Source: Lysobacteraceae bacterium (GTDB taxonomy: Bacteria; Pseudomonadota; Gammaproteobacteria; Xanthomonadales; Wenzhouxiangellaceae). Taken from it: DNA of 10,904 nt. The translations under genes were made by a program, and so were the position numbers. Position 1 is the first letter of the stretch. Each line of letters begins with the position of its first letter. Below the pieces are notes generated by a model, which saw nothing but the letters and a program-made list of their open reading frames with translations, was not told where the DNA came from and searched no databases. The stretch lies in contig JAIVHD010000074.1 of NCBI GenBank assembly GCA_020201235.1, positions 1-10,904 of the forward strand. Direction: 5' to 3'. Positions 6,603-10,904 of this stretch are shown one piece after another.

Positions 6603-7184
6603 ATGACCTGGATCAACATCATTGAACCGTCCGAAGCCGATGGCCGGCTTGCAAAAATCTACGCGAAATCCGCCGGCGGCGGTCAAGTGGACCAGATTCT
6701 GCTCGCCCACAGCTTGCGGCCGCACACGCTGGAAGGCCACATGGCACTTTACCGTGCCGTGCTGCATCACCCTCATAATGCGCTGGACCCGGCATTTGCC
6801 GAGGCCATTGGCGTACTGGTTAGTCGCGTCAACGGCTGCGACTACTGCGTCGGCCACCATACGGCCGGGATGAAGCGGGCGCTGTCGAATGCCGATTGCG
6901 CCGAGGCGTGGAGCCGCGCGCTCGAGAGTGGTCCGCGCGAGGAAATCTTCGACCGTTGCCAATGCGCCGCACTGGCCTATGCCGAACAATTGGCGCTGGC
7001 ACCGGCTGAAATTTCCGAGCGCGAAATCAAGTTGTTGAGAACGTCCGGTTGGAGCGACGCCGAGATTCTTGAAATCAATCAGGTCACTGCCTATTTCTGC
7101 TACGCAAACCGGACGGTTCTGGGGCTGGGTGTGACGACAGAAGGCGAGGCGCTGGGAGCGCATCCGAGTACGGCACGCGAATGA
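6603..7184 (+). CDS. AhpD-like / carboxymuconolactone decarboxylase-fold peroxidase-related protein
   Basis: The protein is 193 aa and begins MTWINIIEPSEADGRLAKIY, the usual opening of the 'uncharacterized peroxidase-related' branch of the AhpD/CMD family. It carries the AhpD catalytic pattern E-x11-C-x2-C-x3-H: E67, C79, C82, H86 in RVNGCDYCVGHH. By analogy with AhpD it probably has thiol-dependent peroxidase or disulfide-reductase activity. The true substrate is unknown. The helical stretch CQCAALAYAEQLALAP and the C-terminal AYFCYANRTVLGLG fit the all-helical fold. The ATG at 6603 agrees with family starts, though its ribosome site is weak. It stands alone: the 168-bp repeat lies upstream and a terminator downstream. 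Confidence 0.85.
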   Translation: MTWINIIEPSEADGRLAKIYAKSAGGGQVDQILLAHSLRPHTLEGHMALYRAVLHHPHNALDPAFAEAIGVLVSRVNGCDYCVGHHTAGMKRALSNADCAEAWSRALESGPREEIFDRCQCAALAYAEQLALAPAEISEREIKLLRTSGWSDAEILEINQVTAYFCYANRTVLGLGVTTEGEALGAHPSTARE

Positions 7185-7253
7185 TGGGTCGGAAATTTGT
7201 TAGCACGACAGGCTGATCGGCCGGGATGTTGTTTGCCGAATCACCTCAAAATG

Positions 7254-7281
7254 AAAAAACCCGCGACTGCGGGTTTTTTTT
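7254..7281. terminator. Bidirectional intrinsic terminator
   Basis: CCCGC (7260-7264) and GCGGG (7269-7273) form a stem with loop GACT. Six A residues lie before it and eight T residues after it (7274-7281). It therefore works on the plus strand after the AhpD-like gene and on the minus strand after tRNA-Ser, whose 3' end is at 7286. Confidence 0.9.
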
Positions 7282-7285
7282 AATT

Positions 7286-7376
7286 TGGCGGAGAGGGAGG
7301 GATTCGAACCCCCGGAAGGCTACAAACCTTCAACGGTTTTCAAGACCGCCGCATTCGACCGCTCTGCCACCTCTCC
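7286..7376 (-). tRNA. tRNA-Ser(UGA)
   Basis: The minus strand reads as a complete 91-nt class II tRNA. The 5' GGAGAGG (7376 to 7370) pairs with CCTCTCC (7296 to 7290), followed by discriminator G and an encoded CCA (3' end at 7286). The anticodon loop is CTTGAAA, so the anticodon is UGA and the tRNA reads UCA-type serine codons. The T arm GGTTCGAATCC and a long variable arm are present, as expected for serine. On the minus strand a TACAAT (7401 to 7396) may be the -10 box of its promoter. I see no good -35 box. Confidence 0.96.
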
Positions 7377-7533
7377 GGAGTGTCGATCAACCGGAATTGT
7401 ACCCTGTTGTTGGAGTCGGCACCGCCTGTCGGCGGGCGGTCCTGGCGGCCCGCGAGAGGGAGGGATTGACTGCGCGCCTTGCGGCGCTTGCCCTGCGCTT
7501 CGCTACGGGTTTTGAGTTTTTTAGTCTGGGAAT
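7377..7533. other. Spacer between intact and broken tRNA-Ser genes
   Basis: There is no gene here. The plus-strand reading frames that cross it (AEREGFEPP-type peptides) are the well-known artefacts of antisense tRNA-Ser translation. It contains a small hairpin ACCGCC (7421-7426) / GGCGGT (7435-7440), low-complexity GC-rich sequence around 7470-7510, and the isolated tRNA 3'-end copy listed separately. Confidence 0.6.
7454..7467 (-). repeat. Isolated copy of the tRNA-Ser 3'-end sequence
   Basis: GAGAGGGAGGGATT is identical over 14 bp to the acceptor/T-arm part of tRNA-Ser(UGA) at 7291-7304 and of the broken tRNA at 7539-7552. Here it has no T loop, CCA or other tRNA parts around it. It may be a worn attachment-site core or a leftover of recombination between serine tRNAs. 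Confidence 0.5.
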
Positions 7534-7596
<63 letters not shown>

Positions 7597-7713
7597 CTGA
7601 TTGTTGTGTTCGAAGTGCGGCGGCTGGCGGTTGTGCCGCACGGTATTGCCATGGCGCTTGGCCGGTCGGATTTCCGGGGGGTGAATACGCCGGGTCAATT
7701 GGCAATCGGGCTG

Positions 7714-7882
7714 CTAGGAGCCTGTCGGACTTAACCGATCGTCGCGAGGGAAAGTCCGGTTGGAGTCAGATTTTTCGATCTTTTGAGGCGAATAGTGGGC
7801 CTATTAAACGAAAAAGAGCGGGAAATCTGGCCCAATCCGGCTTTTCCGCAGCAGATCAGCGTTAAGTCCGACAGGCTCCTAG
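7714..7882. repeat. 169-bp palindromic MITE-like element upstream of mraZ
   Basis: Positions 7714-7735 and 7861-7882 are perfect 22-bp inverted repeats (the left one begins CTAGGAGCCTGTCGGAC). The pairing continues inward with exact symmetry about 7798: AAAGTCCGGTTGG (7751-7763) against CCAATCCGGCTTT (7832-7844), CAGATTT (7767-7773) against AAATCTG (7823-7829), and AATAG (7791-7795) against CTATT (7801-7805). Both ends carry CTAG, which may be a 4-bp target duplication. There is no coding capacity. It looks like a non-autonomous element mobilised by an unseen transposase. It ends 36 bp before the mraZ -35 box. Confidence 0.8.
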
Positions 7883-7918
7883 GTCGCGCGATGATGTTGA
7901 AAACACATTGATTTCCGC

Positions 7919-7947
7919 TTGACAGTCGCGCGGGGAAAGACTATTGT
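7919..7947 (+). promoter_or_regulatory. Promoter of the dcw cluster (PmraZ)
   Basis: A perfect -35 TTGACA (7919-7924) and TATTGT (7942-7947, four of six) are separated by 17 bp. Transcription would start near 7954, at the edge of the MraZ boxes. This is the expected position of the main dcw promoter. Confidence 0.75.
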
Positions 7948-7955
7948 GATGCTAG

Positions 7956-7980
7956 GTGGGAAATTGTGGCAAAAAGTGGA
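7956..7980 (+). promoter_or_regulatory. MraZ operator: three GTGG direct repeats
   Basis: GTGGG, GTGGC and GTGGA begin at 7956, 7966 and 7976, an exact 10-bp period. MraZ is known to bind short GTGGG-type direct repeats with 5-bp spacers upstream of its own gene, so this is very likely the autoregulatory site. It overlaps the predicted transcription start. The second repeat contains an in-frame GTG that could be mistaken for the mraZ start. Confidence 0.8.
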
Positions 7981-7995
7981 AATAGCGAATCAATC

Positions 7996-8448
7996 ATGTT
8001 CTTTGGCGAGACTGCACTCAATCTGGATGTCAAAGGCCGACTGGCGTTACCCACGCGCTACCGCCAAGGCATTGAGGAGGCATGTGGCAATCGTGTTGTA
8101 CTGACGTATTCGGCATTCGACGCCGGTTGCCTCTGGATGTATCCGGAGCCAGAGTGGCAGCGAGTTCGCGATGAGGTGATGGCATTGTCCACGTTTAACC
8201 CCAGTCACCGAAGCTTACAGCGGCGAATGGTGGGTTCGGCCACACAGCTCGAGCCGGACGGCAGCTCTCGTTTGCTGTTGCCCCAGACGCTGCGCCAGGT
8301 CGCCGGGCTTGAGAAGCGAGTGGTGCTGATGGGAATGGGCGCGCGCTTCGAGATCTGGAATGAAGACGTCCTGGCCCAGCGGCGCGTCGAAGAGGAACAA
8401 TCCATGCAGGAGCAGGCATCGGCTGAAATGACTCAGCTCGTTCTTTAA
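7996..8448 (+). CDS. mraZ: Transcriptional regulator MraZ
   Basis: MraZ is the AbrB-fold DNA-binding protein at the head of the division and cell-wall cluster, whose promoter it represses. The protein is 150 aa (E. coli 152) with two related halves: DVKGRLALPTRYR (11-23) and DGSSRLLLPQTLR (88-100), each carrying the DxxGR-type DNA-binding loop (the second has SSR rather than KGR). The ATG at 7996 was chosen because the family starts MF.G...LNLD. The GTG at 7966 would add ten residues and lies in the second MraZ box, though it has a fair Shine-Dalgarno sequence (AGGTGGG). rsmH follows 3 bp after the stop. Confidence 0.94.
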   Translation: MFFGETALNLDVKGRLALPTRYRQGIEEACGNRVVLTYSAFDAGCLWMYPEPEWQRVRDEVMALSTFNPSHRSLQRRMVGSATQLEPDGSSRLLLPQTLRQVAGLEKRVVLMGMGARFEIWNEDVLAQRRVEEEQSMQEQASAEMTQLVL

Positions 8449-8451
8449 GCC

Positions 8452-9405
8452 ATGACTCATGTTCCGGTCATGCAGGAGGCGGCGGTGGACGCCCTGGACG
8501 TGCATTTGAATGGCAGTTATCTGGACGCGACTTTTGGTCGCGGCGGGCACGCCGCGCTGATCCTTAAGCGCCTCGGTCCGGACGGTTTGCTGATCGCGCT
8601 GGATTGCGACCCCGATGCCATCGTATTTGCAGAAACCCGGTTTTCCGGTGACTCGCGCCTGAAGCCGGTTCATTGCAACTTCTCCGAGATTGGCGCGTGC
8701 GTTCGCCAATACGCACCCGGCGGACAGGTCAACGACATTCTGCTGGATCTGGGTGTTTCCTCGCCACAACTGGACAATGCCGAGCGCGGCTTCAGTTTTC
8801 GCCAAGACGGGCCGTTGGACATGCGCATGGACCCGAGCGTCGGTGAGCCCGCCTCGGGGTGGCTGGCGCGAGTGGAATCCGATGAACTTGTCCGGGTTCT
8901 GAAGCAGTATGGCGAAGAGCGCTACGCCCGACGCATTGCTTTGGCCGTTGTTGAGGCCCGAAGCGAGCAGCCAATCCTGAAAACCCGACAGCTGGCCGAG
9001 ATTGTTCAACGCGCGATGCCGGCCGGTGCCGTGCGTCCTGATCGAATTCATCCGGCTACTCGGACCTTCCAGGCCATCCGGATTGCCGTCAATGCTGAAC
9101 TCGAAATGCTGCATGCGGCGCTGGAAGCGGCCATCGGTGTGCTCGCTCCGGGCGGTCGCCTGGTCGTGATCAGTTTTCATTCGCTGGAGGATCGCATCGT
9201 CAAGCAGGCGATCCGCGCGGCCTCGAAACCGCCGCCGGCCAATCGCAGGATGCCGAGCGCGCCGGGTTTTATTGCGACGCTCAGGCCAGTCGGCAGCCTG
9301 ATCCGACCGACCGACGAAGAGGCCGGCCGCAATCCGCGCGCCCGGTCGGCGCGCATGCGAGTGGCCGAACGCATCGGGACTTCGCCTTCCGGGGGGCAGC
9401 CATGA
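8452..9405 (+). CDS. rsmH: 16S rRNA m4C1402 methyltransferase RsmH (MraW)
   Basis: RsmH methylates N4 of C1402 in 16S rRNA using S-adenosylmethionine. The protein is 317 aa, normal for the family. It shows HVPVMQEAAVDAL at the start, DATFGRGGHAALIL (the SAM-binding loop, about 25-38), ALDCDPDAI, DILLDLGVSSPQLD, ERGFSFRQDGPLDMRMD, and the C-terminal VISFHSLEDRIVKQ. The ATG at 8452 lies 3 bp after mraZ, and the stop overlaps ftsL as ATGA, the usual dcw packing. Confidence 0.97.
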   Translation: MTHVPVMQEAAVDALDVHLNGSYLDATFGRGGHAALILKRLGPDGLLIALDCDPDAIVFAETRFSGDSRLKPVHCNFSEIGACVRQYAPGGQVNDILLDLGVSSPQLDNAERGFSFRQDGPLDMRMDPSVGEPASGWLARVESDELVRVLKQYGEERYARRIALAVVEARSEQPILKTRQLAEIVQRAMPAGAVRPDRIHPATRTFQAIRIAVNAELEMLHAALEAAIGVLAPGGRLVVISFHSLEDRIVKQAIRAASKPPPANRRMPSAPGFIATLRPVGSLIRPTDEEAGRNPRARSARMRVAERIGTSPSGGQP

Positions 9406-9671
9406 GCCGCTGGATTGTGCTGCTGGCGTTGCTGCTTGTGGTCGTTGCGAGCGCCATCACGGTGGTCGCGCTGAAGCACCAGGGGCGCCAGCATTTTATT
9501 GCGCTGGAGACCTTAAATAAACAAAAGGATGCATACCAGGTTGAATGGTCCCGGCTGCAGCTCGAGTTGGCGTGGCTGGGAGAAACCGGTCGCATTGAGC
9601 GCCAGGCCAGGGAAAATCTGAATATGAAGTCGCCGCAGCGTATCGGCGTGCTGGTGACCCGCGATGACTGA
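9402..9671 (+). CDS. ftsL: Cell division protein FtsL
   Basis: FtsL is a small single-pass membrane protein that pairs with FtsB through a periplasmic coiled coil and helps activate FtsWI at the septum. The predicted protein is 89 aa, with a very short cytoplasmic tail, one hydrophobic helix (about residues 4-24, IVLLALLLVVVASAITVVAL) and a periplasmic helix-forming segment ending RIERQARENLNMKSP. The ATG overlaps the rsmH stop. GGGGGG lies just upstream as ribosome site. It overlaps ftsI by 8 bp. Sequence similarity in this family is low, so position in the cluster adds much of the confidence. Confidence 0.92.
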   Translation: MSRWIVLLALLLVVVASAITVVALKHQGRQHFIALETLNKQKDAYQVEWSRLQLELAWLGETGRIERQARENLNMKSPQRIGVLVTRDD

Positions 9672-10904
9672 GCGACGATCCGAAATCTCGATTAGCAGCT
9701 TGCGCGTGATCGTACTGGTCGTAATCATGGCGATTTGCGCACTTGGCCTGGTTGCGCGAGCAATCAAGCTGCAAGTCATGGATACGGAGTTTTTGCAAAG
9801 CGAAGGCAAGGCCCGGTTTTTGCGACAGGTCGAAATTCCGACCATGCGTGGTCCGATCGTCGATCGCAACGGTGAGCCTCTGGCCGTGTCGACGCCGGTC
9901 GATTCGGTCTGGGCGCATCCGGGCGAGTTGTTGCAGGCGGCCGACCGTATTCCGCTGCTGGCCAGTGTGCTCAACGAGGATGCCGAGGCGATTCAGCGCC
10001 GACTGACCCAGCGGGTCAATCGTCAGTTCACCTGGATTGTGCGCCGGATCGGGCCCGACCTCGCCGAACGCGTTCGGCAACTCGAGATCCCCGGTGTTTT
10101 CCTGCAGCGCGAATATCGACGCTTTTATCCGACCGGCGGAGTCAGCGCCCAGGTCATCGGCATGACCAATGTCGATGAAGTCGGGCAGGAAGGCCTGGAG
10201 CTGGCCTACGATAGCTGGTTGACCGGACAGACGGGCCTCAAGAACGTTATCCAGGACCGGCTTGGGCGGGTCGTCGAGGACATCGAGCTGGTTCGCGAGG
10301 CGCAGCCCGGACGCGAACTCAGGCTGACGCTGGATCGCCGCCTGCAGTACCTGGCATACCGCGAACTGGCATCGACGATTGCCGAGCATCAGGCCCGTTC
10401 GGGATCCATTGTGGCGATGGACGTGCGCAATGGCGACATCCTGGCGATGACCAGCATGCCGTCCCTCAACCCCAATTTTCGCGAGAAGCTCAACGCCGAC
10501 GGCATGCGTAATCGAGCGCTCACCGATGTGCTCGAGCCCGGTTCCGTGGTCAAGCCGTTTGTCATCGCGGCGGCGATCGAGGCCGGCCTGGCAAGCCCGG
10601 ACATGATGATTGACACATCGCCCGGCTTCACGCGCATCTCCGGTCATCGTATAGAGGACTTCCGCAATTACGGAGAACTCAGCGTCACCGGCTTGCTGAC
10701 CAAGTCCTCCAATGTCGGGGTCGTACAACTGGCCATGGCGATGGAGTCGCAGCAAATGTGGAGTATGTACTCGCGACTGGGCTTTGGCCGCGTGACCGGG
10801 ATTGGCTTTCCGGGCGAATCGGCCGGCGTGCTGCGCGACCACCAGCGTTGGCGCAAGCTCGAACAGGCGACGCTTGCCTATGGTTATGGCTTGTCGGTGA
10901 CGGC
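9664..10904 (+). CDS. ftsI: Peptidoglycan D,D-transpeptidase FtsI (PBP3), 5' part
   Basis: FtsI cross-links septal peptidoglycan. The frame stays open to the window edge, giving 413 codons of an expected 570-600. It has a membrane anchor at about residues 13-33 (LRVIVLVVIMAICALGLVAR), then the PBP dimerization (pedestal) domain with RGPIVDRNGEPLAVSTPV and YRRFYPTGGVSAQVIG, and then the transpeptidase domain. The active-site SxxK is in EPGSVVKPF (S294, K297) and the SxN motif is in KSSNVGV (S348, N350). The KTG motif lies beyond the window. The ATG at 9664 overlaps the end of ftsL by 8 bp. A long minus-strand frame covering it is a shadow. Confidence 0.96.
   Translation, partial: MTERRSEISISSLRVIVLVVIMAICALGLVARAIKLQVMDTEFLQSEGKARFLRQVEIPTMRGPIVDRNGEPLAVSTPVDSVWAHPGELLQAADRIPLLASVLNEDAEAIQRRLTQRVNRQFTWIVRRIGPDLAERVRQLEIPGVFLQREYRRFYPTGGVSAQVIGMTNVDEVGQEGLELAYDSWLTGQTGLKNVIQDRLGRVVEDIELVREAQPGRELRLTLDRRLQYLAYRELASTIAEHQARSGSIVAMDVRNGDILAMTSMPSLNPNFREKLNADGMRNRALTDVLEPGSVVKPFVIAAAIEAGLASPDMMIDTSPGFTRISGHRIEDFRNYGELSVTGLLTKSSNVGVVQLAMAMESQQMWSMYSRLGFGRVTGIGFPGESAGVLRDHQRWRKLEQATLAYGYGLSVT

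Noticed and set aside
7615..7641. Hairpin GTGCGGC/GCCGCAC with a 13-nt loop between the tRNA fragment and the MITE
   Set aside because: Seven base pairs in GC-rich DNA, with no T-run and no second copy in the window; too weak to call.
9496..10842. 448-codon minus-strand ORF over ftsL/ftsI
   Set aside because: It is antisense to a clearly conserved ftsI with intact catalytic motifs; its translation has no recognisable family and is the usual by-product of GC-rich codon bias.

Overview
The window looks like chromosomal DNA of a GC-rich gammaproteobacterium. The order pcnB-folK-panB-panC-panD-pgi is one I associate with Xanthomonadales-type genomes. A two-gene pathway that makes glycine betaine by methylating glycine points to a halophilic or halotolerant member, for example something like Wenzhouxiangella; that placement is inference. 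All protein genes lie on the plus strand. The only minus-strand features are one intact tRNA-Ser and one tRNA fragment.

Region 1 (1-3015) is a tightly packed folate/pantothenate block: the 3' end of pcnB, then folK, panB and panC with 4-8 bp overlaps. A structured 180-bp gap follows, with a sigma70-like promoter, a palindrome over its -10 box and a strong intrinsic terminator, and then panD. Region 2 (3016-4087) is a pgi gene that has lost about its first 200 codons. Its catalytic C-terminal half is intact in frame but has no credible start. Region 3 (4088-6336) has a gene-free stretch with a hairpin, a promoter and a long AT-richer leader, then the operon for glycine sarcosine methyltransferase and sarcosine/dimethylglycine methyltransferase.

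Region 4 (6337-7918) is the accessory part. It holds a 168-bp inverted-repeat element, an AhpD-like CxxC protein, a bidirectional terminator, tRNA-Ser(UGA), a 3' fragment of tRNA-Ser(GGA) with a third copy of the tRNA 3'-end sequence between them, and a 169-bp palindromic MITE-like element flanked by CTAG. Region 5 (7919-10904) is the start of the division and cell-wall (dcw) cluster. It has a TTGACA promoter, three GTGG repeats at 10-bp spacing that match a MraZ operator, then mraZ, rsmH, ftsL and the first 413 codons of ftsI.

The conserved genes are ordinary. The points most worth following up are the truncated pgi, the two palindromic elements, the tRNA remnants beside the dcw promoter, the possible small RNA or attenuator before panD, and the leader and start codon of the betaine operon. 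I did not find a clearly new multi-gene system.
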